NCBI RefSeq assembly: GCF_003368535.1
Contig: NZ_QSLN01000001.1
Coordinates: forward strand, 248,001-312,000
Source: Ammonifex thiophilus
GTDB lineage: Bacteria; Bacillota; Desulfotomaculia; Desulfotomaculales; Ammonificaceae
Direction of reading: 5' to 3'
Length of the DNA: 64,000 nucleotides
Part shown: positions 51,507 through 61,434 of the stretch, piece after piece
How positions within the stretch are numbered: the first letter of the stretch is position 1
Layout: every line of letters starts with the position of its first letter
Notes under the pieces: model-generated
The model's database searches: none
What the model saw: the letters and a program-made list of their open reading frames with translations, nothing else
Told to the model about the DNA's origin: nothing
Translations under genes and position numbers: made by a program

Positions 51507-52897
51507 TGTGTATGGCCGATATGAGAATAGTGGGCATCTTTTCGGGGCTGGACACCCAGAGCATTATCGATAAGCTCATGGCCCTGGAAAGAAAGCCTAT
51601 AGAGCTTCTCCAGCAGAAGGAAGCCAGGTTGGAGCAGCAGAAAGCAGCCTGGCAGAAGATAGGACAGGACCTTAATGCTCTGAACGCCGCCCTTTTCGAT
51701 CTGACCCTTTCCTCTACCTTCGCGGCCAAAGCGGCTGTTTCCTCTAACGCATCCATACTAACGGCGCAGGCTTTCAGTACGGCTCAGTTAGGTACCTATA
51801 ATATAACCGTAACGCAACTGGCGCAGGCTCAGAGTGTGGCTTCTAATGCTTATGCCGATCCTACGGCAGCTTTAAATCTTAGCGGTACCTTCCAAATCAA
51901 TGGAAAATCGATAACTGTAGCAACCACCGACTCTTTGTACTCTATACGCGATAAAATAAATGCCGCTGGGGCGGGGGTCACAGCCACGGTGGTACTGCAG
52001 CAGACTGGCAGCTACCGCCTGGTCATTACCAGCCAAACTACCGGTAGTGCTGGCGCCATTAGTTTTGTGGACGATGCCACCACCAAAGTACTACAGAGCC
52101 TTGGCATCCTCACTTCTACCGGTGCCGTGGCCAACCAGCTAACACCGGCTCAGGATGCGGTTTTCACCGTTAATGGCCTCCAACTTACCCGCAACAGCAA
52201 CACGGTCACTGATGCTATTCCTGGGGTTACCCTTCAGCTGCAAGGAGCTGGCTCGGTTACCCTCAATATCACCACTGATGTACAAGCTATAAAAGACAAG
52301 ATTAAAAACTTTGTTGACAAATACAATGCCCTTATGCAGGATATCTCCGAATACACCAAGTACGACCCCAACACCAAAACGGCCGGTGTTCTCATGGGCG
52401 ATGCTTCCCTTTACCAACTCCAGAGTAGCCTACGGCGCTGGATCTCGGACTTCGTGAGCAATCTCCCTTATCCCTACAATAGCCTGAGCGGTATAGGAGT
52501 AACCACTTCGGGCGAAGCCCCTACCTTGAGCATAGACGATACTAAACTTTCCCAGACTTTGAGCCAAGCTCCTGATAAGGTGGCCCAACTATTCTCGCAA
52601 AATTCGGGTAGCGCTTCTCCTAGTCAGGCCGATGGCGTGGCTGTGCGCTTAAGTAAAATTCTCAATCTCTGGCTTACGGGCACCGGAACTACTGGGGTGG
52701 GATTCCTTCAGGCTAAAGACAACTACTTCTCCCAGGAAATACGTAGTATTGAGGACCAAATTCGCTCTATGGAGGAGCGGCTGAAGGTGAGGGAGAGAGT
52801 CTTGTGGCAACAATTTACTGCTATGGAAGAATTTTTGGCCCAACTCAACGCCCAGAGCAGTTGGCTGGCCCAGAAGTTTGCTCAGCTGAATAAGTAG
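51506..52897 (+). CDS. fliD: FliD, filament cap protein
   Basis: A 463-residue FliD: N-terminal RIVGIFSGLDTQSIIDKLMALE and C-terminal coiled coil (SIEDQIRSMEERLKVRERVLW-type). The mid-protein module at 51856-52110 (GTFQINGKSITV ... GAGVTATV ... RLVITSQTTGS) is a Flagellin_IN motif similar to that in FlgK. FliD caps the filament and folds incoming flagellin. Several starts are possible; ATG 51506 overlaps the flaG stop as TGATG. Confidence 0.94.
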   Translation: MCMADMRIVGIFSGLDTQSIIDKLMALERKPIELLQQKEARLEQQKAAWQKIGQDLNALNAALFDLTLSSTFAAKAAVSSNASILTAQAFSTAQLGTYNITVTQLAQAQSVASNAYADPTAALNLSGTFQINGKSITVATTDSLYSIRDKINAAGAGVTATVVLQQTGSYRLVITSQTTGSAGAISFVDDATTKVLQSLGILTSTGAVANQLTPAQDAVFTVNGLQLTRNSNTVTDAIPGVTLQLQGAGSVTLNITTDVQAIKDKIKNFVDKYNALMQDISEYTKYDPNTKTAGVLMGDASLYQLQSSLRRWISDFVSNLPYPYNSLSGIGVTTSGEAPTLSIDDTKLSQTLSQAPDKVAQLFSQNSGSASPSQADGVAVRLSKILNLWLTGTGTTGVGFLQAKDNYFSQEIRSIEDQIRSMEERLKVRERVLWQQFTAMEEFLAQLNAQSSWLAQKFAQLNK

Positions 52898-52918
52898 TAA
52901 ATTCAGGAGGGGAAAGCT

Positions 52919-53320
52919 ATGGAGGCAGTTAACAAGTACCTGGAGATGGCGGTCAACACCGCGCCGCCGGAGCGCTTGCTCCTTATGCTTTACGATGGCG
53001 CCATAAACTTTCTTTCCCGGGCCATAGGAGCTATTGAGGCACGGGATTTCGCCGAGGCCAATAGGCTAATCATCCGGGTGGAAGAGATAGTGACCGAGCT
53101 TAAGAACTCACTGAACCACCAGTACGAAATAAGCCAGCATCTCGAAAGGGTTTATGACTTCTTCTTGTCCCGCCTTTTTGCGGCCAATGTAGCCAAAGAC
53201 ACGGAGGTTTTACGAGAAGTGCAACAGCACCTGCGCGAACTGCGCGAAGCTTGGGCCGGAATCGTTTCCCAGAGAGCAGGCGTCAGTTTTCCGCCTTCTT
53301 TTAAGGGCCCGGAGGTGTAA
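52919..53320 (+). CDS. fliS: FliS, flagellin export chaperone
   Basis: A 133-residue FliS: NKYLEMAVNTAPPERLLLMLYDGAINFL at the N-terminus is the family signature (quoted as NKYLEMAVNTAPPERL and LMLYDGAINFL). FliS binds the C-terminus of flagellin before export. The Shine-Dalgarno is AGGAGGGG. Confidence 0.95.
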   Translation: MEAVNKYLEMAVNTAPPERLLLMLYDGAINFLSRAIGAIEARDFAEANRLIIRVEEIVTELKNSLNHQYEISQHLERVYDFFLSRLFAANVAKDTEVLREVQQHLRELREAWAGIVSQRAGVSFPPSFKGPEV

Positions 53321-53323
53321 CTT

Positions 53324-53644
53324 TTGTCCGAAAGGATACTTGAGACATGGTTGCAACTGGCCCGGCTTCAGAGAGAAGCTATCACCAACAGGCAAAAGGA
53401 GCGTTTAGAGCATATACTAGCAGCTAAAGAGTGCCTGCGCCGTCTCTTGGAGAAGGAGGGTTCGCTTCCCTCCGGCGAGCCAGCAGTTTCTCTGGTTAGA
53501 GAGATTCTGGCTACCGAGGAGGAAGCTAGGCTTCAATTGCTTGAGTGGAAGAAGGAAGTCCGCCAAGAAATTGATATGCTTGACCGCTGGCGGGAGTGGG
53601 CGAAAAACCTGTATTTCACAGTAAGGGGGAGAGGGGAAAGTTGA
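53324..53644 (+). CDS. FliT-like small helical protein
   Basis: A 106-residue, highly charged alpha-helical protein placed right after fliS, where fliT (the FliD chaperone) often lies. Helical heptads such as RILETWLQLARLQREAI are consistent, but there is no strong sequence signature. The start is TTG. Its TGA overlaps the TTG of the large glycosyltransferase gene. Confidence 0.45.
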   Translation: MSERILETWLQLARLQREAITNRQKERLEHILAAKECLRRLLEKEGSLPSGEPAVSLVREILATEEEARLQLLEWKKEVRQEIDMLDRWREWAKNLYFTVRGRGES

Positions 53645-56600
53645 TTTCCAATAGCCGCCTATGCGAGGGTTATTATCACAAGATTCGCCCGGAGATCCTC
53701 ACCCGGATTCCTCATTGGGCGCGAACGGTACTGGACGTGGGCTGCGGAGCAGGCATGTTGGGTAAGGCTCTTAAGGAGAGGAATCCGGAGGTTGTAGTCC
53801 ACGGTGTAGAGATACTTCCCCAGGTAGCAGCAGAGGCAGAACAGATATTAGATAAAGTGATTGTAGGGAACATTGAAAAGCTCTCCCTCGAACCCCCGCC
53901 CGGCGGCTTCGATGTTATCGTCCTGGCCGATGTGCTGGAGCACTTAACCGATCCTTGGGGGGTTGTTGAGAAGCTGGCGTCTCTGCTTAGCAAGCGCGGG
54001 CTGATGGTGGTCAGCCTGCCTAATCTGCGCAATTTTATGGAAATAAAAAGTATCTCCGATGGTTCATGGCAGTACAGATCCGAGGGTATTTTCGACCGAG
54101 ATCACCTTCGCTTCTTTACTGCAGCTACTGCCAGAAAGATGCTGGAAGAAGCAGGTTTAAAAATTTGTGAAACCGCTTTTGTGCCTGATGTCCGGTTTGC
54201 ATTCCCGCCTAATCCCTCTCGTTTGCCCCGAAATATAAAGTTGGGGCGGCTGGCTATGCAGCACGTTAGCGACCGGGAGCTGATGGAGCTTTCCGCCCTG
54301 CAAATCATCTTGGTTGCCAGAAGAGCGGTTTGGGACAAGAGCCCTGATGAACCGGAGGTGTCAATAGTAATAGTTAATTGGAACGGGCTTGCGTGCCTCG
54401 AGCGATGCTTAAACAGCATAAGGGCCAACTCCGGCGATAGGATCAGCTATGAAGTGATTGTAGTAGACAACGGCTCTACCGACGGTTCGCGGGAATTTTT
54501 GCAGGAGCTTTCCTGGGTTCGTCTTTTGCCCCTTGAGCGCAACCTAGGGTTCGGGCCGGCGGCTAACTTAGGAGCAGAAATGGCGCGGGGGAGATACCTG
54601 GTTTTTCTCAACAATGACACCGAACCGCAACCGGGGTGGCTCGAAGCACTACTAGAAGCGGCTGACCCGCCCCAAGTGGGTGCGGTAGGCGCCATGCTTC
54701 TTTACCCTGACGGTCGGTTGCAGGAAGCAGGCGGCATTGTCTTTCAGGATGGGTCGGCGTGGAACTACGGCAGAGGCCACGCACCAGATTTACCGGAATT
54801 CAACGAGCGCCGGGACGTTGATTACTGTAGCGCTGCTGCTCTTTTGGTGAAAGCCGAAGCTTTTTGGGCTGCTGGTGCTTTCGATCCTCTTTATGCTCCT
54901 GCTTATTATGAGGACACCGACCTCTGTTTTTCCCTGAGGGCCAGGGGCTGGCGAGTGGTTTTTGAACCCAAGGCCAGAGTGATCCATCTGGAAGGAGCTA
55001 CTGCGGGCCGGGATCTCAGTTCAGGCTTCAAGCGCTATCAGGTTATCAACCGCGAGAAATTTTATCAGAAGTGGCGGCAGGAGCTCTCCCGGCAGTGGCC
55101 TCCTTTGCTTGAGGTAGTCCCGCTGGCTGTGCGGCGCGTGCCTCCGCTACGTATTCTGATTGTGGAGCATGTTCCGCCAGTTTACGATCGCGCCTCGGGT
55201 AGCCAGCGACTTCTGCAGCTCATCCAGCTTATGCTCGAAGAAGGACACACCTTAGGCTTTTTCTGCTACTGTTCCTGGAGAATGGACGAGTACCTGGATA
55301 TGTTGCAGAGGATGGGAGTTGATGTGGCCTACGGGGCAGAATGGCCCGTAAACAATGCAGGTGAGCAAGAAGAAATCAAGAGAAAGCTTCTTGGTTTCGC
55401 GTTGGATTTTAGGCCGGATGTCGTGTGGTTCCACACCTACCAGACGGCAGAAGCTTTTATGGAACCCCTCCGTGCCCTTTTCCCAGAAGCTAGGATGGTG
55501 ACTGATAGCTGCGACCTTCACTTTCTCCGGGAAAAGCGCATGGCCGAGATAAATGGCATCTCATCTTCTAAATCCGGGTGGCAAGATACGCAAAGGCGAG
55601 AACTGGCTGTGTATGCTAAGTCAGACGTAGTGGTGGCTATAACTGGAAAGGAAAAGGAACTCCTTGATACGCTGGTAAAAACCACCCCGGTGGTCGTTAT
55701 CCCCAACATCCACGAACCGTGGCCGCAAACCCCTGACTTTGTCGAACGCAACGGCCTCCTCTTTGTAGGTAATTTCTTCCATACTCCGAATGTGGATGCC
55801 ATACATTGGTTCTTAGACGAAATATGGCCCCTACTAGTAACTTCCGACCCCTCCCTTACCTTCACGGTGGTAGGTAACGCTCCCCCTCCTTCTCTGAAGA
55901 GCAGGGCGCAGACTGCGCCGGGGAACGTGGTCGTGACCGGTTACGTTCCGGAGATGGAGCCTTACCTGCGAAGCGCCCGTGTGGCTGTAGTACCACTACG
56001 ATACGGCGCGGGAATGAAGGGGAAAATCGGTGAGGCGCTCGCGGCTGGTCTACCGGTAGTGACCACTCCGGTGGGAGCAGAGGGGATGGATTTGGAAGAT
56101 GGAGTTCACGTCTTGATAGCCGATACTGCTGAAGCATTTGCCGCGGCCGTCCAGCGCCTTTATCAAGATAAGGCTTTGTGGGAGAAGCTCTCCCAAAATG
56201 GAAGGGCTTGTATTCAGACCCGTTACTCTTTCGACAAAGTCAGGTTCGATTTGCGGAAAGCCTTGCTTCAGGCCCTGCAGGTTTCGCCCAAGCCAGGCAA
56301 AAATGTGGAAGGGAATACCTATCTTCTACAACAGCGTGTTAACCGGGCTCGTGAAGACAAAGTGGATAGAGGGGTTTACTGCTTTTCTTCCGAGAAGGAG
56401 CTAATAAGTGTTGTAATGCCTGTTTATGGCGACATAGGGCCTACCCGCGTATCGGTAGATGCACTTTTTAAGTTCACTAATTATCCTATAGAGCTTATCT
56501 TGGTAGATAATAGTGGTAGCCGAGAGATGGCAGAGTTTCTGGAAGATGTAGTTGCGAAGCACCGGGAGAAGGTGAAGGTTATAAAGCCAGGAGATAATTT

Positions 56601-57663
56601 GGGTTATCCTTTAGGTTGCAATTTGGGCCTAGCTGTAGCGGAAGGGAATTACCTCGTGGTGATGAACAACGATGTGGTGGTATCTCCTTACTGGGCTAGC
56701 TATCTGCTGGCAGCTTTCGCTGCTAATCCCCGCTTAGGTATTGTGGGGCCATGCACCAACTACGCCGCTGGTTTTCAGGGGACAAACCTTTCACCTCCTG
56801 ACCTTGCTTCTTTTCCTGACTGGGCAGCCCGCTGGCATCGGGAGAGAGCGGGAAAACTGACGGTGGTTAACCGCTTGATAGGCTTCCTATGGATGATGAA
56901 GCGCGAGTTGCTGGAGGAAATCGGCGGTTTCGACCCCCTCTTTGGTACAGGCAATTTTGAGGACGACGATTACTGCCTGCGGGCGCAGCTGGCGGGCTAT
57001 CGGTTAGCCGTGGCAGAGGACGTTTTTGTGCACCACTACGGCAGCCACTCCTTCCGCAAACAGCCCGAAAGTTATATGCGGCTCCTCAAGACCAACCGCC
57101 TGCTTTTCCAGGGCAAGTGGGAGGTCGAGTTCAAAGGCGGGAGCTATAATCCTGAGGAAGTGCTGAAGCGAGCCTGGGGCCGGGAAGAGCTCTTCGTCCC
57201 TCTCGATTTTTCGGCTATCTTTTCCCCTCAGGTCGAGCCTTTGGATCTGGGAGGGGAAAATAAGCCTTTCCGTTTCCTTTGTATTCCCGATCCTTCCGAC
57301 AAGGAGGATTCCTGGCTAAAGTTGGCGAAAGAGTTCCTAACAAGTCCTGTTGCTTCCAGGGAGGCTAGTCTCATCATATGGGTCGAGCCTCCGCTCAAGA
57401 GCTGGCTGGTGGAGGTTCTCTCCCGGCTGCAGTACCTGGCGCGGCGGGAGGGTATCGACCTGGAAAAGGCTCAGGCGGACATAGTGATCGAGGCCCGGCG
57501 GCTCCCCTCCTGCCAACGCGGCCGCGTCTACCGGGCGGCGACCCACTTTGTTTCCCTCCCTGGGGTGCGGCAGGCGGCTACCCTGCGCGAAGCGCGGGCT
57601 TGCGGTCTGGAAATTCTGGAGCTGGAGGAAGCCCTTCAGCGGCTTAAGAGGTGGAAAGCTTGA
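53641..57663 (+). CDS. Giant multi-domain glycosyltransferase: methyltransferase, GT2, GT4-like, GT2
   Basis: A 1340-residue protein. Residues about 20-200: class I methyltransferase ([27 protein letters not shown]). About 237-500: GT2 ([36 protein letters not shown]). About 503-880: GT4/GT1-type GT-B fold ([10 protein letters not shown] ... [46 protein letters not shown]). About 920-1160: second GT2 ([27 protein letters not shown]). About 1180-1340: unassigned. It may assemble and methylate a glycan in sequence. It starts at TTG after GGGGGAGAGGGG, coupled to the FliT-like gene, at the end of the late flagellar operon. Confidence 0.88.
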   Translation: MISNSRLCEGYYHKIRPEILTRIPHWARTVLDVGCGAGMLGKALKERNPEVVVHGVEILPQVAAEAEQILDKVIVGNIEKLSLEPPPGGFDVIVLADVLEHLTDPWGVVEKLASLLSKRGLMVVSLPNLRNFMEIKSISDGSWQYRSEGIFDRDHLRFFTAATARKMLEEAGLKICETAFVPDVRFAFPPNPSRLPRNIKLGRLAMQHVSDRELMELSALQIILVARRAVWDKSPDEPEVSIVIVNWNGLACLERCLNSIRANSGDRISYEVIVVDNGSTDGSREFLQELSWVRLLPLERNLGFGPAANLGAEMARGRYLVFLNNDTEPQPGWLEALLEAADPPQVGAVGAMLLYPDGRLQEAGGIVFQDGSAWNYGRGHAPDLPEFNERRDVDYCSAAALLVKAEAFWAAGAFDPLYAPAYYEDTDLCFSLRARGWRVVFEPKARVIHLEGATAGRDLSSGFKRYQVINREKFYQKWRQELSRQWPPLLEVVPLAVRRVPPLRILIVEHVPPVYDRASGSQRLLQLIQLMLEEGHTLGFFCYCSWRMDEYLDMLQRMGVDVAYGAEWPVNNAGEQEEIKRKLLGFALDFRPDVVWFHTYQTAEAFMEPLRALFPEARMVTDSCDLHFLREKRMAEINGISSSKSGWQDTQRRELAVYAKSDVVVAITGKEKELLDTLVKTTPVVVIPNIHEPWPQTPDFVERNGLLFVGNFFHTPNVDAIHWFLDEIWPLLVTSDPSLTFTVVGNAPPPSLKSRAQTAPGNVVVTGYVPEMEPYLRSARVAVVPLRYGAGMKGKIGEALAAGLPVVTTPVGAEGMDLEDGVHVLIADTAEAFAAAVQRLYQDKALWEKLSQNGRACIQTRYSFDKVRFDLRKALLQALQVSPKPGKNVEGNTYLLQQRVNRAREDKVDRGVYCFSSEKELISVVMPVYGDIGPTRVSVDALFKFTNYPIELILVDNSGSREMAEFLEDVVAKHREKVKVIKPGDNLGYPLGCNLGLAVAEGNYLVVMNNDVVVSPYWASYLLAAFAANPRLGIVGPCTNYAAGFQGTNLSPPDLASFPDWAARWHRERAGKLTVVNRLIGFLWMMKRELLEEIGGFDPLFGTGNFEDDDYCLRAQLAGYRLAVAEDVFVHHYGSHSFRKQPESYMRLLKTNRLLFQGKWEVEFKGGSYNPEEVLKRAWGREELFVPLDFSAIFSPQVEPLDLGGENKPFRFLCIPDPSDKEDSWLKLAKEFLTSPVASREASLIIWVEPPLKSWLVEVLSRLQYLARREGIDLEKAQADIVIEARRLPSCQRGRVYRAATHFVSLPGVRQAATLREARACGLEILELEEALQRLKRWKA

Positions 57664-58730
57664 AGGCCCTAATCCTCTCGGGCGGCAAAGGGACCCGGCT
57701 GAGACCCTTAACTTTCACCACGGCCAAGCAGCTTTTGCCGGTGGCCAACCGTCCCATCATCCACTACGTCCTCCAGCAGATCCTGGAGGCGGGGATCGAA
57801 GACATCGGCATCATCATCTCCCCGGAGACGGGAGGCAAGGTAAGGGAGGCGGTAGAAGGGGCCTTCTCCGGCCGTGCCCGTCTCACCTTTATCCTGCAGG
57901 AGGAGCCCCTGGGCTTGGCGCACGCCGTCAAAACGGCGCAGGGCTTCCTGGGCCAGGATTCCTTCCTCATGTTCCTGGGGGACAACCTCATCCAGGGCGG
58001 GGCGCACCAGCTGGTCAGTGAGCTTGAGCGGGGAGAAAGCGAGGCCGTCATCCTGCTTAAAGAAGTTCCCGATCCCCGCGCTTTCGGTGTGGCCGTGCTC
58101 GACGGCGAGGGGAAGGTAGTGAAGCTTATTGAAAAGCCCAAGGAGCCTCCCAGCAACCTGGCCCTGGTGGGGGTCTACGCCTTCACCCCGGCCATCCACG
58201 AGGCCATCTCCCGCATCAAGCCTTCCTGGCGGGGGGAGCTGGAGATAACCGACGCCATCCAGGAACTCATCCACCTGGGCGGAAAGGTGAAGGCTTTGAA
58301 GCTTGAGGGCTGGTGGCTTGACACCGGCAAAAAGGACGACATCTTGGAGGCCAACCGGATAGTGCTGGACGAGTACGCCGAGCGGGATCTGCAAGGGGAA
58401 GTGGACCGGGAAAGCGCGATAGTCGGGCGGGTAGCAATAGGGCCGGGGAGCAAAATCGTGCGCAGCACCATACGCGGCCCGGCAGTCATAGGGAGAAACG
58501 TCCTGGTTGAAGACTCCTTCATCGGCCCCTTCACCGCCATCGGGGACGGGGTGGTGCTGCGAGGAGTGGACATTGAGCACTCCGTGGTGCTGGAGGGCTG
58601 CCACCTGGAGAACGTGGGGCCGGTGGAAGACAGCCTCATAGGCTACCGGGCCAGGATAAAGAGGGCCGGGGAGAACAGGCGCAGCGCCCTGCGCTTCTTC
58701 ATCGGGGACGAGTGCGAAGTAACTCTTTAA
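57660..58730 (+). CDS. rfbA: Glucose-1-phosphate thymidylyltransferase, long form
   Basis: A 356-residue nucleotidyltransferase: [20 protein letters not shown] and the NTP-transferase core, followed by a C-terminal left-handed beta-helix ([31 protein letters not shown]), the long RmlA type. It makes dTDP-glucose from glucose-1-phosphate and dTTP. TTG 57660 is preferred over GTG 57651 because AAGAGG lies 9 nt before it. The start overlaps the giant glycosyltransferase stop, so nucleotide-sugar supply and transfer are co-expressed. Confidence 0.9.
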   Translation: MKALILSGGKGTRLRPLTFTTAKQLLPVANRPIIHYVLQQILEAGIEDIGIIISPETGGKVREAVEGAFSGRARLTFILQEEPLGLAHAVKTAQGFLGQDSFLMFLGDNLIQGGAHQLVSELERGESEAVILLKEVPDPRAFGVAVLDGEGKVVKLIEKPKEPPSNLALVGVYAFTPAIHEAISRIKPSWRGELEITDAIQELIHLGGKVKALKLEGWWLDTGKKDDILEANRIVLDEYAERDLQGEVDRESAIVGRVAIGPGSKIVRSTIRGPAVIGRNVLVEDSFIGPFTAIGDGVVLRGVDIEHSVVLEGCHLENVGPVEDSLIGYRARIKRAGENRRSALRFFIGDECEVTL

Positions 58731-58747
58731 GGGGAAGGGGAAGAGAA

Positions 58748-59209
58748 ATGGAGCTCATACACGGGGTGCAGATAAAGAAGCTCAGGCTCATTCCTGACGA
58801 CCGGGGCTTCTTGATGGAGTGCCTGCGTTCCGACTGGCCGGAGTTCACGAAGTTCGGCCAGGCCTACGTCACCGCCTGCTACCCGGGGGTGATAAAAGCC
58901 TGGCACTACCACAAGGTGCAGTGGGACCACTTCGTCTGCATCTACGGCATGGCCAAGGTAGCGCTTTACGACCCGCGCGAAGACAGCCCCACCAGGGGCA
59001 TGGTCAACGTATTTCACATCGGGCTTTTAAACCCCTGCCTCATAAAGATACCGCCGCGGGTCTACCACGGCTTCACCAGCGAGGGAGGACAGCTTGCCCT
59101 CATCCTCAACATCCCCACCGAGCTTTACAACTACGAGGAGCCGGACGAGTACCGCGTCCCCTACAACGACCCTTCCATCCCCTTCTCCTGGGAAGTAAAG
59201 CACGGGTAG
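58748..59209 (+). CDS. rfbC: RmlC-like dTDP-sugar 3,5-epimerase family cupin
   Basis: A 153-residue cupin of the dTDP-4-dehydrorhamnose 3,5-epimerase family: IPDDRGFLMEC, AWHYHKVQWDHFVC and IPPRVYHGF. It is shorter than canonical RmlC (about 180 residues), as in archaeal/clostridial variants, so 3-epimerase or 5-epimerase activity alone is possible. ATG 58748 has AAGGGGAAG upstream. It sits between rfbA and rfbB. Confidence 0.8.
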   Translation: MELIHGVQIKKLRLIPDDRGFLMECLRSDWPEFTKFGQAYVTACYPGVIKAWHYHKVQWDHFVCIYGMAKVALYDPREDSPTRGMVNVFHIGLLNPCLIKIPPRVYHGFTSEGGQLALILNIPTELYNYEEPDEYRVPYNDPSIPFSWEVKHG

Positions 59210-60232
59210 GTGGATAGAGTGCGTCTGCTGGTAACGGGAGGGGCCGGTTTTATAGGCTCCAACTTCGTCCGCTACATCCTGCAGAAGCACCCCGACTGGG
59301 AAGTGCTCAACCTCGACAAGCTCACCTACGCGGGCAACCTTGACAACCTCCGGGACGTGGAAAGCCTTCCCGGCTACCGCTTCGTCCAAGGGGATATCGC
59401 CGACCCCGGGCTGGTGGAAGAGCTCATGGCCGGGGGCTGGGACGCGGTGGTCAACTTTGCGGCCGAGACCCACGTGGACCGCAGCATCGCCGACTCCTCT
59501 CCCTTCGTGCGCACCAACGTGGAAGGGGTGAGGGTCCTTTTAGAGGCCGCCCGCAGGCACAAGATCCCCCTCTTCCTCCAGGTTTCTACCGATGAGGTAT
59601 ACGGCTCCTTGCGGGAGGAAGACCCTCCCTTCACCGAAAGTTCTCCTCTTCTTCCCAACAGCCCCTACGCGGCCAGCAAGGCGGCGGCTGATCTGTTGTG
59701 CCGGGCTTATCACCGGACTTACGGCCTACCGGTGATCATTACCCGCTGCTCCAACAACTTTGGTCCCTACCAGTTTCCGGAGAAGCTCATCCCGCTGGCC
59801 GTGACCAACCTTCTGGAGGGGAAGCCCGTGCCCGTTTACGGGGACGGGAGGAACATCAGGGACTGGATCTACGTGGAGGACCACTGCCGGGCGCTGGAGT
59901 TGGTGCTCCTCAAGGGCCGGCCGGGGGAGATCTACAACATCGGCGGAGGCCAGGAAATGCGCAACCTGGATCTTTTGAGGGAGGTACTGCGGCTTCTGGG
60001 CAAGGGGGAGGAGTATCTGGTTTTTGTGCCCGACCGGCCGGGGCACGACTGGCGCTACGCTTTGGACTCGACCAAGATCGAGCGGGAGCTGGGCTTTGAA
60101 AGAAAGCACACCTTTGCTGAGGCCCTGCGCTGCACGGTAAAGTGGTACGTGGAAAACGAGTGGTGGTGGAGGCCTTTAAAGGAGCGGCTGAAGGGTGATC
60201 GACATCCACACCCATATCCTGCCCGGGCTTGA
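59210..60232 (+). CDS. rfbB: dTDP-glucose 4,6-dehydratase
   Basis: A 340-residue extended SDR: RLLVTGGAGFIGSNFVRYIL, VNFAAETHVDRSI, STDEVYGS, YAASKAAADLL (Tyr-x3-Lys) and TRCSNNFGPYQFPEKLIPL, all diagnostic for RmlB. It converts dTDP-glucose to dTDP-4-keto-6-deoxyglucose. GTG 59210 and GTG 59219 are both possible. No rfbD reductase follows, so the final deoxysugar is not known. Confidence 0.95.
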   Translation: MDRVRLLVTGGAGFIGSNFVRYILQKHPDWEVLNLDKLTYAGNLDNLRDVESLPGYRFVQGDIADPGLVEELMAGGWDAVVNFAAETHVDRSIADSSPFVRTNVEGVRVLLEAARRHKIPLFLQVSTDEVYGSLREEDPPFTESSPLLPNSPYAASKAAADLLCRAYHRTYGLPVIITRCSNNFGPYQFPEKLIPLAVTNLLEGKPVPVYGDGRNIRDWIYVEDHCRALELVLLKGRPGEIYNIGGGQEMRNLDLLREVLRLLGKGEEYLVFVPDRPGHDWRYALDSTKIERELGFERKHTFAEALRCTVKWYVENEWWWRPLKERLKGDRHPHPYPARA

Positions 60233-60995
60233 CGACGGGGCGGAGGACCTCGAGGAAGCCCTCTCCATGGCGCGGCTGGCGCTGGCGGACGGCGTAACCG
60301 CCCTGGTTGCCACGCCGCACGTAATAAGGGGGAGTTTCTTCCCGTCGCGCCAGGAGATACTGGAGACGGTGTCTCTTCTTAACGAGCGGCTAGCCGAGCA
60401 GGGGCTACCGTTGCGGGTCCTGCCCGGCGCCGAGTACCGTCTCGAGCCCGACCTGCCGGAGCGCTTGGCTAAAGGGGAGCTCGTCCCCCTCAACGACGCG
60501 GGCCGCTACCTCCTGGTGGAGCTACCCTCCACCTTCGTGCCGCCTTACGCGGAGCGCGTGCTCTACGAACTGCAGCTACAAGGCGTCACCCCTATCCTCG
60601 CCCACCCGGAGAGGAACGCCGAGCTCTGCCGCCGCCCCGAGCTGCTGGCCTCCCTGGCGGCCACGTTTAACGTGCTGGTGCTCTTTTACCTTTTAGCCCG
60701 GCGGATACCTGGCCTGGGAACGAGGAGCGTTCTCTTCTTAGCCGCCGGTGCAATTTTGGCTTCTCTCCTGGCCGGCGGCGGAGCCGTTTTGGTGGACGGA
60801 TACCTGGCCGGCGTACTGGCAGGCGGTGCGCTTTCTCTGGCCCTGCGGCTGGCCCTGGACGCGCTGGCCGGCATAGCGGTCTTCGCTGGAACCTGCCGCC
60901 TGCTTAGACTGGACGAGTACCTGCGTCTGGAGAACCTGCTCAGACATACGCTGAATCTTATTTACTCCGGCCGGCAGTTCCGGAGCTCGGAGTGA
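60195..60995 (+). CDS. Chimeric ORF: truncated YwqE/CpsB-type PHP phosphatase joined to a membrane-protein tail
   Basis: 266 residues. Residues 1-155 are a PHP-type tyrosine phosphatase (IDIHTHILPGLDDGAEDLEE, ATPHVIRG, ILAHPERN), like YwqE/CpsB, which dephosphorylates polysaccharide-synthesis kinases. The C-terminal third of that family, with its last metal ligands, is missing. From about residue 156 the sequence is hydrophobic, with several membrane helices, and the tail recalls the end of MurJ/MviN-like flippases. It looks like a deletion fusion. It overlaps rfbB by 38 bp. Phosphatase activity is doubtful. Confidence 0.65.
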   Translation: MIDIHTHILPGLDDGAEDLEEALSMARLALADGVTALVATPHVIRGSFFPSRQEILETVSLLNERLAEQGLPLRVLPGAEYRLEPDLPERLAKGELVPLNDAGRYLLVELPSTFVPPYAERVLYELQLQGVTPILAHPERNAELCRRPELLASLAATFNVLVLFYLLARRIPGLGTRSVLFLAAGAILASLLAGGGAVLVDGYLAGVLAGGALSLALRLALDALAGIAVFAGTCRLLRLDEYLRLENLLRHTLNLIYSGRQFRSSE

Positions 60996-61063
60996 TCTTG
61001 CCCTGGAGTATAATTGTAGACGAGGGAGGAGTTTGGTTGGGGTGATAAAAGGGGGAATCGAAA

Positions 61064-61291
61064 GTGAGAGAAATCCTGCCCGGGATAATCGTGGATCCGG
61101 AAATCAGAGGCGGCAAGCCAGTCATAAAGGGAATGCGAGTTCCCGTAGATGTCCTTTTGGGCAAGCTGGCAGGCGGAGCCACATACGAAGAGATGATGCA
61201 GGAGTACGATTTGACGCGGGAGCAGATTTTCGCCGCCCTCCGATATGCGGCCGCGGTTTTGAGTGAAGAACGGGTCAGGGCGATCTTATGA
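61064..61291 (+). CDS. DUF433 antitoxin-like protein
   Basis: A 75-residue DUF433 protein: IIVDPEIRGGKPVIKGMRVP and a small helical DNA-binding-like C-terminus (EEMMQEYDLTREQIFAAL). DUF433 proteins are usually paired with a downstream DUF5615 PIN-like protein and are treated as antitoxins. Here the ATG overlapping its stop (ATGA at 61288) opens only a 14-codon frame before the transposase region, so the partner appears to be lost. The start is GTG. Confidence 0.8.
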   Translation: MREILPGIIVDPEIRGGKPVIKGMRVPVDVLLGKLAGGATYEEMMQEYDLTREQIFAALRYAAAVLSEERVRAIL

Positions 61292-61379
61292 GGTTACCAA
61301 AAAGTCCGCCGCTGAAGGCCCCGGCTTTTTAAGGAAAGCGTACAATTTCAGTAAGTGACGGAGGAGACTCATGAAGGAG

Positions 61380-61434
61380 GAGACCTCGCCCCTCACAGAC
61401 AATTTTCATGGACTGAAAGGAGGAGCGAGGTCTC
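61380..61434 (+). promoter_or_regulatory. Fold-back hairpin covering the transposase ribosome-binding site
   Basis: GAGACCTCGC (61380-61389) is the exact complement of GCGAGGTCTC (61425-61434), which ends at the base before the ATG and includes the likely Shine-Dalgarno. Many IS elements use such hairpins so that readthrough transcripts are not translated. Confidence 0.6.

Noticed and set aside
61009-61014. TATAAT before the DUF433 gene as a promoter
   Set aside because: No acceptable -35 hexamer at 16-18 bp; kept out of the feature list.
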